Part shown: positions 39,627-49,223 of the stretch, piece by piece | How positions within the stretch are numbered: the first letter of the stretch is position 1 | How the letters are laid out: the number at the start of each line of letters is the position of its first letter | Position numbers and translations under genes: made by a program | The notes under the pieces: model-generated | The model's database searches: none | Told to the model about the DNA's origin: nothing | The model's input: the letters and a program-made list of their open reading frames with translations, nothing else | Source: an uncultured Bacteroidales bacterium | Lineage (GTDB): Bacteria; Bacteroidota; Bacteroidia; Bacteroidales; Porphyromonadaceae | DNA length: 64,000 nucleotides | NCBI GenBank assembly: GCA_902489445.1 | Contig: CABTZX010000001.1 | Span: forward strand, 54,348 to 118,347 | Reading direction: 5' to 3'

Positions 39627-41635
39627 TGGTTTCTTCCGGGAACGGGCTTGCCGTTATCCGTTCTTTCTTTGTACTCTTTCAGTCCGCTTTGGAGAAAATC
39701 TATATAGCGTTGCACGTTTAAGTCGCGTTTATAGGAGGCACTCAAGGGTATCCCGTTGTGATCCACAGGTATATAGAAAGGTTGCGAACTTGCTCCAAAT
39801 TTTGTGCGTTGCAGGTAGCTCCACTTATCGCCTATAGTCCGAAGCGTGCGTTTCTTTCCGGCATCATCCACGACAATTGGTTCCGGTAAGGCAGTCTTAT
39901 CGTCCACGATTAGTGTAATCAGTACATAATCCTGTTCTAAGATCTTTTTTACTCTCGGATCGATCCATACATTGTTCTCCATTTCACGGCAGTTTACACA
40001 GCCAAATCCGGAGAAATCGATCAAAACAGGCTTGTTTTGCTTCTCTGCATATCGCATTCCTTCCTCAAAATCATCAAACTGTGCGTGAACGTTACCCTCG
40101 TAAAGGTTGAAATCCTGCGTATAAGCAGGTGGTGAAAAGGCACTTATTGCCCGAAGCGGTGCGCCCCATAAGCCCGGCACCATATATACGGCAAAAGAAA
40201 GGGATATTACAGCAAGGAAAAACCTTCCCACTCCTATCTTCTCCAAAGGCGTATCGTGTGGGAAACGAATCTTTCCCAATAGATAAACACCGAGTAAAAA
40301 GAATATAACTATCCATAGAGCGAGGAAGGTTTCACGATCCAAAATGCCCCATCCGTATGCTAAATCGGCTACAGAAAGGAATTTTAGCGACAAGGCAAGT
40401 TCCAAGAATGCCATCACTACTTTAACCGAATTGAGCCATCCTCCGCTCTTAGGCATGCTTTGTAACCAATGAGGGAAGACGGCAAATAGGCTAAACGGAA
40501 GAGCCAGAGCTATGGCAAATCCGAACATACCTATCATTGGTCCCAAAATCTGCCCCATCGAAGCAGCTTGCACAAGTAAAGTTCCGATTATTGGTCCCGT
40601 ACAGGAAAATGAAACAAGTACTAATGTAAACGCCATAAAGAAGATGCTGAGCGCGCCACGAGTACTATCGGCCTTACTATCAATGCGGTTAGTCCAGCGA
40701 GACGGTAGAACAATTTCGAATGCTCCAAAGAAGGAAACGGCGAAAAAGACCAGTAATGCAAAGAAAATTAGGTTGAAAATGGCGTTAGTCGAAAGGCTAT
40801 TCAGCGCACTTGCTCCGAAAAGAAGAGTGATTGCTACGCCTAAAACGAGGTAAATGACAATAATTGCTATGCCGTAAATGAGTGCGTCCCGTATGGCTTC
40901 ACGTCTCTTTTTTGTTCTTTTGAGGAAGAAGCTGACCGTCATGGGTATCATCGGCCAAACGCAAGGGGTGAGTAGTGCAATTAGCCCACCGAGGAATCCG
41001 AATAGGAAAATCATCCAAAGTGAGCTGTTTGCCTGACGCATGGAAACGTCTCCATAGGCTTGAAGCACATCAGTGACCGGTTCATAGATTTTGGCGTTAT
41101 CTGTTTCCGTTTCGTCAAGAGGCGTAAATGTGAGTGCAGCAGTGGTTGTATCGGCTTCTGCTACCGTTTCTGCCCCAAAAGAGAACTTTTCTCCTGATGG
41201 AGCCAAACAGGTTTCGTCGTTGCAAGCCTGCGCTCTTGTTTCTACTACCAGTGCAAAATTATCGGCATCAGTAACACGCAATTTTTGCCGAAAAACCACT
41301 TTTGTTTGGAACCATCTCAGTTTCATTTGGAACTGTTGATCGTAGCTTTCCTCCGGAGCGCGGTCAGCTTCAAAATCACCAATCCGTTCCGCTCCACGCA
41401 ACGTGTTGAAGAGAAACTCGGTTGAATTCGGTCCTCCCTCGGGAAGATTACGGTCGTACATATGCCAACCGGGCTCTATTTTTGCGGTAAGAACGAGCGT
41501 TTTCTCCTCTTTCGCTGTTTCTTCAATAGAGGCACTCCACTTGATTACATCGTCGTATAGCTGAGCATTAACACGCGAGAAGGGTAGTAGCGCGAATAAT
41601 ACAAGGAGTATTGGGGTCAATCGGTTAGACTTCAT
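39623..41635 (-). CDS. dsbD: Thiol:disulfide interchange protein DsbD
   Basis: A 670-residue reductase that carries electrons from cytoplasmic thioredoxin to the periplasm. It has a signal peptide, an N-terminal DsbD-alpha domain with the redox pair around ACNDETCLAP, a central membrane domain of about eight segments (the membrane cysteines are in PCVWPMIP and SFSCTGPIIG), and a C-terminal thioredoxin domain with the CVNC active site in GFGCVNCREMENNVW. It lies 10 bp after the RluA-like gene and overlaps mazG. Confidence 0.95.
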   Translation of the reverse strand: MKSNRLTPILLVLFALLPFSRVNAQLYDDVIKWSASIEETAKEEKTLVLTAKIEPGWHMYDRNLPEGGPNSTEFLFNTLRGAERIGDFEADRAPEESYDQQFQMKLRWFQTKVVFRQKLRVTDADNFALVVETRAQACNDETCLAPSGEKFSFGAETVAEADTTTAALTFTPLDETETDNAKIYEPVTDVLQAYGDVSMRQANSSLWMIFLFGFLGGLIALLTPCVWPMIPMTVSFFLKRTKKRREAIRDALIYGIAIIVIYLVLGVAITLLFGASALNSLSTNAIFNLIFFALLVFFAVSFFGAFEIVLPSRWTNRIDSKADSTRGALSIFFMAFTLVLVSFSCTGPIIGTLLVQAASMGQILGPMIGMFGFAIALALPFSLFAVFPHWLQSMPKSGGWLNSVKVVMAFLELALSLKFLSVADLAYGWGILDRETFLALWIVIFFLLGVYLLGKIRFPHDTPLEKIGVGRFFLAVISLSFAVYMVPGLWGAPLRAISAFSPPAYTQDFNLYEGNVHAQFDDFEEGMRYAEKQNKPVLIDFSGFGCVNCREMENNVWIDPRVKKILEQDYVLITLIVDDKTALPEPIVVDDAGKKRTLRTIGDKWSYLQRTKFGASSQPFYIPVDHNGIPLSASYKRDLNVQRYIDFLQSGLKEYKERTDNGKPVPGRNQ

Positions 41636-41645
41636 ATGATTAACT

Positions 41646-42584
41646 CTATTCTTTTCTATTGTTTTCTGCCTTTTGTTCCTCTAACAGGGCAATAGCGGCA
41701 CGTTGTTTTCTTGTCGGTATTTTGCGCAAAAGAGCGTCAAAATTCTCATTTTGGGCGGACGTGAAGCGCATTTCTTTCCCCGTTTCGGGGTGTATGAGCG
41801 TCAGTTGTTTTTGGTAGAAAGCGAGGCCTTTGGAATAAGTGAGGATGACGTGTTCGTGCTGATCTCCCAAAATAGCGTGTCCCGAGGCTTTAAGTGTTGT
41901 ACGGATGGCGTTATGACGCCCCAAAAGACGTAATTCCATTAGTGTACACCACGCTCCATATCCCAATACGCTGTATTCTGTTGTGGCGGCGCGTTCACTT
42001 CCCTCTTTCGGTTTTGTTATTTGTCCCTTTCGGGGGAAAAGTATTCCTTCTACTACGGCAATGAACGTTTGTTCCGGAATGTAGCGCGTCCAGTCGGCTA
42101 AAATCGTCTGTTGTACTTCGCGAGAACGAGCAAAAAGGATCAATCCGCGCGTAGCACCATCCAACCGGTTTAGTAAAAAGATTTTCGCACGCGGATCTGT
42201 TGCTTTTTCATGAGCCGCAACCAAGCGGTAAAGGGTATCACCTTTCATACCTCCTTTCGCTATTGTTGGCAATCCGGCGCGTTTCTCTACTAAAATCAAA
42301 TGCTCGTCGCGCCACAACTCCTCTGCTAAAGGATGCCGAAACGAATCCGGAAGTCCACGGGCAAATACCTCTATAAGATTTCCGGGAACTATAGGCGAAT
42401 CATAGCGTGTAACCACTTTCCCGTTAATGGTAACGCATCTTTTGGCAAGAAACTGTTTGATACGCTGATTGCTCAATGGTGGCTTAATCGTGCGGAGTAG
42501 CTCTGAGAGTGTAGTTGCCTCTTCTGCACGGAGTCGATAGATAGGTGGCTTTTGTGAGCTTGAAAGTGGATGTTTGCCGTTCAT
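41646..42584 (-). CDS. RluA-family RNA pseudouridine synthase, divergent
   Basis: A 312-residue protein with an N-terminal S4-like domain (NQRIKQFLAKRCVTINGKVV) and a pseudouridine synthase domain. The catalytic Asp is in LLNRLDGATRGLILFAR, where most relatives have HRLDxxTSG. The second signature GRxHQIRxHL reads GRHNAIRTTLKASGHAILGD, so two usually invariant positions differ. Activity is therefore likely but altered specificity is possible; the target (23S rRNA or tRNA) is not known. It belongs to the minus-strand operon, 4 bp after the small membrane protein gene. Confidence 0.82.
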   Translation of the reverse strand: MNGKHPLSSSQKPPIYRLRAEEATTLSELLRTIKPPLSNQRIKQFLAKRCVTINGKVVTRYDSPIVPGNLIEVFARGLPDSFRHPLAEELWRDEHLILVEKRAGLPTIAKGGMKGDTLYRLVAAHEKATDPRAKIFLLNRLDGATRGLILFARSREVQQTILADWTRYIPEQTFIAVVEGILFPRKGQITKPKEGSERAATTEYSVLGYGAWCTLMELRLLGRHNAIRTTLKASGHAILGDQHEHVILTYSKGLAFYQKQLTLIHPETGKEMRFTSAQNENFDALLRKIPTRKQRAAIALLEEQKAENNRKE

Positions 42585-42588
42585 ATTG

Positions 42589-42972
42589 CTATCTTTTCAG
42601 AAAAGTGAGGCACAGATTGCCATTAATATAGAAAACCGTGCCGACCACAGCCCATACAGACCACGAACTTTGGCCTACGATCAGCATAACGGCAGCAAAT
42701 ATCCAAAAGAAGCCGGCGATTATAGCTATCGTTCGCCACCGTTTTTCGCGCAAATGGATTCGTTTGTTTGCTTCCGGGCGTGTAGCGTCGTTTCCCTGTT
42801 CCGGAGCACGAAGTAGAAAGGAAAAGGTATAGGCGATTCCTCCGAACAGAAGTATCCAACCCGAAAATGGGGTTTTATCAACGAAAACGGACGTACCTAC
42901 ACCGATTAAAAGGAGCAGGCTTCCCACAACGAAGAGCGTGTTTTTGAGTCTGTTAAGTGTTTGGTTGTTCAT
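42589..42972 (-). CDS. Small four-segment membrane protein
   Basis: A 127-residue protein with four hydrophobic segments (about residues 11-29, 37-53, 81-98, 104-122) joined by a charged cytoplasmic loop (RAPEQGNDATRPEANKRIHLREKRW). No catalytic motif is visible. It is the first gene of the six-gene minus-strand operon and its stop lies 4 bp from the next start. Function is not known. Confidence 0.7.
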   Translation of the reverse strand: MNNQTLNRLKNTLFVVGSLLLLIGVGTSVFVDKTPFSGWILLFGGIAYTFSFLLRAPEQGNDATRPEANKRIHLREKRWRTIAIIAGFFWIFAAVMLIVGQSSWSVWAVVGTVFYINGNLCLTFLKR

Positions 42973-43193
42973 TTTTCTCTATTGCTTGTATCGGGCCGGT
43001 TTCGATGAGAACGAAAGCATATTTGTACTAATCATGTTACACAAGTGATAAGAGGTGTTTCGGTTAGCTTGCAACGTGAAAGAATATAGAAATGTATTGG
43101 GGGGTATTACCCTTAATAACCCTATATGTCCGTAACGATTGCTTGCGCTAAAAATCCTCTTTTTATCCGCCTTTGCGTTTGTTACCACGTCAT

Positions 43194-43643
43194 TTAACGC
43201 TTATGTGTAGTGCTATCTTCCAGAATGAACACCAGCTCGTTAGCACATTTCATCTTAAATCGTTCCCGTGCTTCACGTTCCAATGCATCCAAATCGCTGT
43301 TCCGTACACCTTCCAATCGTAAACTATCCCGTACAAAAGCTTCATTTTCCTCTTTCAATGCTTGCTTGAGATCGTCAATCCGACGTGAATACTGTGCATG
43401 AACGGACAAACTGTCAGGACCTAAAATAAGGGAAAATAGGACGAAAAAGAGAGCCGCCAGTGCATACATCATCCACCAATGCCGGTTAAAAAGACCAATT
43501 ATGCGGCTTACGTACACACGTTTGCCCCCTTCTGCATGTTCGTCTGACTGTATTGAACCCGGATTATTATATCCGGATGTTTCCTCATTATACCCCTCTG
43601 TTTCCACATCGGGGCGTTCTTTTGCGCGTTTTCTCCAAAACAT
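43194..43643 (-). CDS. DivIC/FtsB-like septum formation protein
   Basis: A 149-residue bitopic membrane protein. A cytoplasmic N-terminal tail of about 50 residues precedes a single membrane segment (MMYALAALFFVLFSLILG), followed by a periplasmic coiled coil (RRIDDLKQALKEENEAFVRDSLRLEG) and the family end motif LEREARERFKMKCANELVFIL, as in FtsB/DivIC proteins of the divisome. The unusually long acidic N-terminal tail is the only odd feature. It has a -7 box TATCTTTG at 43670-43663 on the minus strand. Confidence 0.82.
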   Translation of the reverse strand: MFWRKRAKERPDVETEGYNEETSGYNNPGSIQSDEHAEGGKRVYVSRIIGLFNRHWWMMYALAALFFVLFSLILGPDSLSVHAQYSRRIDDLKQALKEENEAFVRDSLRLEGVRNSDLDALEREARERFKMKCANELVFILEDSTTHKR

Positions 43644-43662
43644 ATTGCCGTATCTTGCGTTG

Positions 43663-43670
43663 CAAAGATA
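43663..43670 (-). promoter_or_regulatory. -7 box (TATCTTTG) for the DivIC-like gene
   Basis: CAAAGATA on the + strand reads TATCTTTG on the minus strand, 20 bp before the ATG. Confidence 0.55.
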
Positions 43671-43826
43671 ACAAATAACCTATTAGTTTGGCGCAGGCTT
43701 ATCCTCAAATAAGCCACGCCTGTATACCTTTCGGCGAGCGTTTACGCATTGGCTATCTTTTCAAAGTATCGTAGCCTTGAATCGGAACGAACCGTTTCGG
43801 AACAAAACAGCTCCTTTTTCTCAAAA

Positions 43827-43840
43827 AGGTATATATCTAT
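43827..43840. repeat. Single GGTATATA unit
   Basis: One copy of the core (GGTATATA at 43829) with flanking AAA and TCTATTC, between divergent ftsB-like and uvrB. No 22-bp neighbours are seen. Confidence 0.5.
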
Positions 43841-43919
43841 TCGATGCTTCCTCCTTGTGGTTACGAAAGCTGTACCCGATGTATCGGGCTTGATTAGTAT
43901 CATTTTGCTACGGAGGTTG

Positions 43920-43927
43920 TATCTTTG
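43920..43927 (+). promoter_or_regulatory. -7 box (TATCTTTG) immediately before uvrB
   Basis: TATCTTTG ends only 5 bp before the uvrB ATG at 43933, so transcription would begin at or near the start codon (leaderless or nearly so). Confidence 0.5.
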
Positions 43928-43932
43928 CAGAT

Positions 43933-45975
43933 ATGAAGTTCGAACTCACTGCACAATACGAACCAAGTGGTGATCAACCGGAAGCAATCGAAGCTCTGAT
44001 AAAGGGTTTACGTGCCGGAATGCCGGCGCAGACGCTTCTCGGTGTTACGGGGAGCGGCAAAACATTTACTATAGCCAATGTGATTGCTCAAGCCGAACGT
44101 CCCACGTTGGTAATTAGCCACAACAAAACGCTTGCAGCGCAGTTGTACGGCGAGTTTAAGGCGTTTTTCCCGAATAATGCCGTGGAATACTTCGTCTCGT
44201 ACTACGATTATTACCAGCCCGAAGCGTACATATCGACTACGGATACCTATATAGAAAAGGATATGGCTATCAATGCGGAGATCGAAAAGCTTCGCTTACG
44301 CACAACCGCTTCGCTGCTGAGTGGCAGAAAGGACGTTATTGTGGTGAGCAGTGTTTCTTGTTTGTACGGTATGGCAGATCCGAATGCTTACGCAGCTTCG
44401 GTAGTACACGTGGAAGTGGGGCAACAAATTGAGCGTGGCGCGCTTATGCGTTTATTGTCCAATGCTTTTTACACTAATACGCAAAGCGAGTTCACGAGTG
44501 GAACATTCCGTGTAAAAGGCGATACAATCGATGTTTTTCCCGCGGTGGAAGGATATGACGGCATTGCCTATCGACTTCTGTTCTTTGACGATGAGATTGA
44601 GTCCATTGAAGTGATTGATCCCGTTTCAGGCGTTTCTACGGGCGAATTAACCGCTTTGGATATCTATCCCGCTAATCTGTTTGTAACAACTAAGGAGCAA
44701 ACAGCCCATGCATTGGAGCAGATTAAGCACGATTTGGACGTACAAGTAGCATCATTTGAACGTATGGGTAAGATGTTCGAGGCAAAACGTCTATATGAAC
44801 GCGTTACTTATGACCTCGAAATGATGCGTGAAATAGGGTATTGTACCGGCATAGAGAACTACTCGCGTTACTTTGATGGGCGAAGTGCCGGCGAAAGACC
44901 CTTTTGCTTATTCGATTACTTTCCTCGTGATTTTCTACTGGTTATAGACGAAAGTCACGTAACTATTCCACAAATCAAAGCTATGTATGGAGGCGATCGC
45001 TCGCGTAAAACCAGTTTGGTGGAATACGGCTTCCGTCTGCCTGCGGCACTGGATAATCGTCCTCTTACGTTTGAGGAGTTTACCGCGCTCCGAAACAGCA
45101 CTATTTTTGTCAGCGCAACCCCTGCTGAGTACGAATTGGAAGAGAGCGAAGGAATTGTTGTAGAGCAGATTATACGCCCAACGGGGCTACCGGATCCGCA
45201 AATTGAAGTGCGTCCTACTGAATACCAGATAGACGATTTGATGGAGGAAATCCGTCTGCGCAAGCAAAAACGTCAGCGAACCCTCGTTACCACGCTAACC
45301 AAGCGCCAAGCTGAGGAACTAAGCGAGTATCTGCAGCGCTATGGTGTTGCTACAGCATATATACATAGTGACGTGGAAACATTGGATCGAGTGCGCATTT
45401 TGGATGAGTTGCGCAAAGGCAAATATGATGTTTTGGTCGGTGTAAATCTCCTCAGGGAAGGATTGGATCTACCGGAAGTTTCCTTAGTGGCTATATTGGA
45501 TGCGGACAAAGAGGGCTTTTTACGCTCAGAGCGCGCCCTTACTCAAACGGCAGGCCGTGCAGCGCGTCATCCCGAAGGACGCGTCATTCTTTATGCCGAT
45601 ACGGTGAGTGACGGAATGAAACGTATGATGGATGCCACCAATAACCGCCGCGAACGACAATTGGCATATAATAAATTGCACCACATAACGCCGCGCGCCG
45701 CGGTGAAAGCAGGGATTAGTTTGGCTAAAGAACGGGTTACGGGTAATGCTGCCACCGCTTATGTAGAGCCGGATGAAGGCGCTTTTGCCGATCCACTACT
45801 AAATGAGTTGGGGCTCGAAAAGCTTGAAAAGCTCTACAACGAACGTCGAACCCAAATGTACGAAGCAGCTAAAAAACTCGATTTCCTTGCAGCTGCGCGT
45901 TTGCGGGACGAGGCAAAAGAGATGGCGGAGCGCATCGATGCATTGAAAAAAGCGGGGAAAAAGCCTGCAAAGTAG
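43933..45975 (+). CDS. uvrB: Excinuclease ABC subunit B
   Basis: UvrB, 680 residues, the helicase-like damage-verification subunit of nucleotide excision repair that hands DNA from UvrA to UvrC. Walker A is GVTGSGKT (37-44), the beta-hairpin region carries YYDYYQPEAYI, Walker B is LLVIDESHVT, and the C-terminal helicase half has HSDVETLDRV and QTAGRAARH. A C-terminal UVR domain (LEKLYNERRTQMYEAAKKLDFLAAARLRDE) binds UvrA or UvrC. Complete and typical. Confidence 0.97.
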   Translation: MKFELTAQYEPSGDQPEAIEALIKGLRAGMPAQTLLGVTGSGKTFTIANVIAQAERPTLVISHNKTLAAQLYGEFKAFFPNNAVEYFVSYYDYYQPEAYISTTDTYIEKDMAINAEIEKLRLRTTASLLSGRKDVIVVSSVSCLYGMADPNAYAASVVHVEVGQQIERGALMRLLSNAFYTNTQSEFTSGTFRVKGDTIDVFPAVEGYDGIAYRLLFFDDEIESIEVIDPVSGVSTGELTALDIYPANLFVTTKEQTAHALEQIKHDLDVQVASFERMGKMFEAKRLYERVTYDLEMMREIGYCTGIENYSRYFDGRSAGERPFCLFDYFPRDFLLVIDESHVTIPQIKAMYGGDRSRKTSLVEYGFRLPAALDNRPLTFEEFTALRNSTIFVSATPAEYELEESEGIVVEQIIRPTGLPDPQIEVRPTEYQIDDLMEEIRLRKQKRQRTLVTTLTKRQAEELSEYLQRYGVATAYIHSDVETLDRVRILDELRKGKYDVLVGVNLLREGLDLPEVSLVAILDADKEGFLRSERALTQTAGRAARHPEGRVILYADTVSDGMKRMMDATNNRRERQLAYNKLHHITPRAAVKAGISLAKERVTGNAATAYVEPDEGAFADPLLNELGLEKLEKLYNERRTQMYEAAKKLDFLAAARLRDEAKEMAERIDALKKAGKKPAK

Positions 45976-45981
45976 TAATTG

Positions 45982-46013
45982 TTTGGTCAGAAACAAAAAG
46001 AGTATTACCTTTG
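45982..46013 (+). promoter_or_regulatory. tRNA-Pro promoter (TTTG-N20-TACCTTTG)
   Basis: TTTG at 45982-45985 and TACCTTTG at 46006-46013 form a consensus promoter directly after uvrB; the tRNA starts 10 bp after the -7 box. Confidence 0.7.
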
Positions 46014-46023
46014 CATTCGCATT

Positions 46024-46098
46024 CGGGATGTAGCTCAGTCCGGTTAGAGTACGCGTCTGGGGGGCGTGGGGTCGCTAGTTCGAATCTAGTCATCCCGA
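46024..46098 (+). tRNA. tRNA-Pro (GGG)
   Basis: A 75-nt cloverleaf: acceptor CGGGATG/CATCCCG with discriminator A, D-arm GCTC-AGTCCGGTTA-GAGT, anticodon loop CTGGGGG (anticodon GGG), and T-arm CTAGTTCGAATCTAG. The anticodon stem CGCGT/GCGTG has two G-U pairs. CCA is not encoded. Confidence 0.9.
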
Positions 46099-46109
46099 CA
46101 GAATGCAGG

Positions 46110-46160
46110 AGAGGTGTAGCTGATCATTAGATATCTCGGCGGCACCTCTTCCTCTTTTTT
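46110..46160 (+). terminator. Terminator after tRNA-Pro
   Basis: AGAGGTG pairs with CACCTCT across a 26-nt loop, followed by TCCTCTTTTTT. Confidence 0.6.
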
Positions 46161-46209
46161 GACCGCTCGCATCTTTAGAATTAATCCCGGGTAGGGTAGT
46201 CTCAACTGA

Positions 46210-46292
46210 AACTTATATACGTTTCAAGTGATAGGTATATACCTCTGAAACGAAAGGTATATAAGTTTTGTAGCAAATGTATATACCTTTTG
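46210..46292. repeat. 22-bp phased GTATATA array (4 units)
   Basis: Cores start at 46212 (CTTATATA), 46234 and 46256 (GGTATATA) and 46278 (TGTATATA), 22 bp apart, in the gap between tRNA-Pro and leuS. Confidence 0.88.
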
Positions 46293-46381
46293 TCCCGTGA
46301 AAATAGACCCTATGGACGATGAATGGCAACGGTTTATACCCAATGAGCCTTATTTCTCCTTTAGTTGTGCGGCAAAATAGC

Positions 46382-46389
46382 TACTTTTG
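46382..46389 (+). promoter_or_regulatory. -7 box (TACTTTTG) for leuS
   Basis: TACTTTTG fits TAnnTTTG and ends 23 bp before the leuS ATG. Confidence 0.6.
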
Positions 46390-46412
46390 CAGGCGGTTAG
46401 CGAAACGAAACT

Positions 46413-49199
46413 ATGGAGTATCGATTTGGAGAGATTGAACCTGCCATACAACAAGCGTGGCGGAACGAGGAAGTGTATAAGGTAAAAGAGGACGAAACAA
46501 AGCCCGCTTACTACGTTTTGGATATGTTCCCCTATCCGTCGGGAGCCGGTCTTCATATGGGGCATCCCTTGGGCTACACGGCTTCGGATATCTATGCACG
46601 CTATAAACGGCTGAACGGTTTTTCCGTGTTACACCCAATGGGCTTCGATGCCTTTGGTCTTCCGGCCGAACAGTATGCCATCCAAACCGGGCAACATCCC
46701 GCCGAAACGACCCGAATCAATAGTGCTCGCTACCGAAAACAGTTGGACCGCATCGGATTTAGTTTCGATTGGTCGCGCGAAGTGGTTACCTCTGATCCGG
46801 CTTACTATCGTTGGACGCAGTGGGTTTTTGCCCGTCTTTTTGAACATTACTACGACACAAAGGCGCAAAAGGCGCGTCCAATCGCTGACTTGGTACGCCA
46901 TCTCGAGGCAAACGGCACAAACGGATTGACCGCTTATGCGCCTGATGCTCCGGAAGAGATAGATGCCGCTACGTGGAATGGTTTTGACGAAAAAGCGAAA
47001 AGCGACTTCCTGATGCACTATCGGTTGGCTTATTTGGGCGAATCGATGGTGAACTGGTGCGCCGATTTGGGCACCGTACTTGCCAACGACGAGGTGAGCG
47101 AAGGCGTGAGTATACGCGGCGGTTATCCGGTAGAACAGCGTAAAATGACCCAATGGTGCTTGCGTATCTCTGCATACGGAGAGCGACTTTTATCGGGATT
47201 GACAGACTTGCAATGGACCGAAGCGCTCAAAGAAACACAGCGCAACTGGATCGGCCGCTCTGAAGGTGCCGAGTTGCACTTCCAATTACAGAACAGGAAA
47301 GAGCAAATTGCCGTCTTTACTACACGAATAGACACTATTTTTGGCGTTTCCTTCTTAGTTTTGGCACCTGAACATGAGCTGGCGGAGCAAATTGCCACGC
47401 CTGCCGAACGCGATAAAGTATCTGCCTATATAGCCGAAACACGGCGCAAAACGGAGCGTGAACGTATGGCGGATCGGCGAGTGTCAGGCGTTTTTACCGG
47501 TGCTTATGCCGTTCATCCTTTTACCGGTGAGCCTATACCTATTTGGATTGCCGATTATGTGCTCGCCGGATACGGTACCGGTGCCGTGATGGCTGTAGCC
47601 GCTCACGATAGCCGCGACTTCGCTTTTGCGCGACATTTTGATCTGCCCGTGCAACAAGTTATATGTCCCGATGGGGAACAACCCACCAATACGGACGAAT
47701 GGACCGATGCACGCGCTGAAAAAGAGGGACACTTGGTGCATTCCGGTGCCTATTCAGGACTGTCTGTTGCGGAAGCAACGCAAAAACTATTAGACTTTAT
47801 TGAAGAAAATAAGATAGGAAAGCGCCGCGTTACCTATCGTTTGCGCGATGCTATATTCAGCCGGCAACGTTATTGGGGCGAGCCTTTCCCTATCTACTAC
47901 GATGCCGACGGAGTGCCTAATCTGCTTCCCGACAGCGAATTACCCCTCGAATTGCCGCCAATCAATAGCTATAAGCCTTCGCAGGACGGTACGCCTCCAC
48001 TCGGAAGAGCCGAAAATTGGCATACAAAGGAGGGATATCCCTATGAATTAAGCACTATGCCCGGTTTCGCGGGAAGCAGTGCCTATTATCTTCGCTATAT
48101 GGATCCGCACAACAACGAAGCGTTGGTTGGCGAAAAAGCTAACAAGTATTGGCGTCACGTGGATCTATATGTGGGCGGAACCGAACATGCTACCGGTCAC
48201 CTTTTGTATAGTCGTTTTTGGTGCATGTTCCTTTATGATCTCGGATTGGTATGCGAACCCGAGCCCTTCAGACGCTTGGTGAATCAGGGAATGATTCAGG
48301 GAAAGAGCAGCTTTGTATACAGAATTAAGGATACAAATCGCTTCGTTACATTTTCTCAGAAGGATCAATACGACACAACCGCCATACATGTGGATATCAG
48401 TATGGTACAGGATGATCGCTTGGATATGGATGCTTTTCGCACTTGGAGGGAAGAATATCGCGATGCCGACTTCATTTTGGAGCAAGATGGTACCTATCGT
48501 TGCGGCTCCGCTATAGAGAAAATGAGCAAATCCATGTTCAATGTGGTTAATCCTGACGATGTGATTGATCGCTACGGAGCAGATACCTTGCGGCTTTACC
48601 TTATGTTCCTTGGTCCATTGGAGCAGAGTAAGCCGTGGGATACTCAGGGGATTGAGGGCGTTCATCGCTTTCTAAAGCGGTTTTTTGCCCTATTTTGGAA
48701 CGAGGATCAATGGGCGGTAACCGACGAAAAACCATCAGAAAAAGCGCTCAAAACGCTACATAAACTGATTAAAAAGGTTACCGGTGATATCGAAGGTATA
48801 TCCTTTAATACAGCCATATCCGCCTTTATGATTGCGCTGAACGATCTTGTTGCCGAAAACTGTCGTAGCCGTGCCGTTTTGGAACCCTTGCTCATTCTTC
48901 TTTCGCCCTTTGCTCCACACCTAACCGATTGGCTTTATCGGAAAGCGGGGCATAACTCAAGCATCGTAAATGCTACTTGGCCCGAGTGCAACGAAGCGTT
49001 GCTTGTGGAAGCCGAAACGGTGTATCCGGTCAGTTTCAACGGAAAAGTACGCTTCAAAATCACCTTGCCTGCTCAAGCCGATAAGAAACAAGTTGAAAAA
49101 GAAGCCCTTGCTGCGCCTGAAGCGGCACGGTGGCTCGAAGGAAAACAACCTAAGAAAGTAATTGTGGTGCCCGGACGCATCGTTAATATCGTTTTGTAG
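46413..49199 (+). CDS. leuS: Leucyl-tRNA synthetase
   Basis: Class Ia synthetase of 928 residues that charges tRNA-Leu. The HIGH motif is HMGH in [11 protein letters not shown] (about residues 47-53) and the KMSKS motif is KMSKS in [11 protein letters not shown] (about residue 705). An editing (CP1) domain lies between them, seen as [17 protein letters not shown]. The C-terminal anticodon-binding and tail domains are present. Full length and without anomalies; probably co-transcribed with yitT, 24 bp downstream. Confidence 0.97.
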   Translation: MEYRFGEIEPAIQQAWRNEEVYKVKEDETKPAYYVLDMFPYPSGAGLHMGHPLGYTASDIYARYKRLNGFSVLHPMGFDAFGLPAEQYAIQTGQHPAETTRINSARYRKQLDRIGFSFDWSREVVTSDPAYYRWTQWVFARLFEHYYDTKAQKARPIADLVRHLEANGTNGLTAYAPDAPEEIDAATWNGFDEKAKSDFLMHYRLAYLGESMVNWCADLGTVLANDEVSEGVSIRGGYPVEQRKMTQWCLRISAYGERLLSGLTDLQWTEALKETQRNWIGRSEGAELHFQLQNRKEQIAVFTTRIDTIFGVSFLVLAPEHELAEQIATPAERDKVSAYIAETRRKTERERMADRRVSGVFTGAYAVHPFTGEPIPIWIADYVLAGYGTGAVMAVAAHDSRDFAFARHFDLPVQQVICPDGEQPTNTDEWTDARAEKEGHLVHSGAYSGLSVAEATQKLLDFIEENKIGKRRVTYRLRDAIFSRQRYWGEPFPIYYDADGVPNLLPDSELPLELPPINSYKPSQDGTPPLGRAENWHTKEGYPYELSTMPGFAGSSAYYLRYMDPHNNEALVGEKANKYWRHVDLYVGGTEHATGHLLYSRFWCMFLYDLGLVCEPEPFRRLVNQGMIQGKSSFVYRIKDTNRFVTFSQKDQYDTTAIHVDISMVQDDRLDMDAFRTWREEYRDADFILEQDGTYRCGSAIEKMSKSMFNVVNPDDVIDRYGADTLRLYLMFLGPLEQSKPWDTQGIEGVHRFLKRFFALFWNEDQWAVTDEKPSEKALKTLHKLIKKVTGDIEGISFNTAISAFMIALNDLVAENCRSRAVLEPLLILLSPFAPHLTDWLYRKAGHNSSIVNATWPECNEALLVEAETVYPVSFNGKVRFKITLPAQADKKQVEKEALAAPEAARWLEGKQPKKVIVVPGRIVNIVL

Positions 49200-49223
49200 T
49201 TTAGAAACAAATTCATACACAAT

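Noticed and set aside
42979..43188. A 69-codon minus-strand frame
   Set aside because: No family, no promoter and poor composition; treated as a gap.
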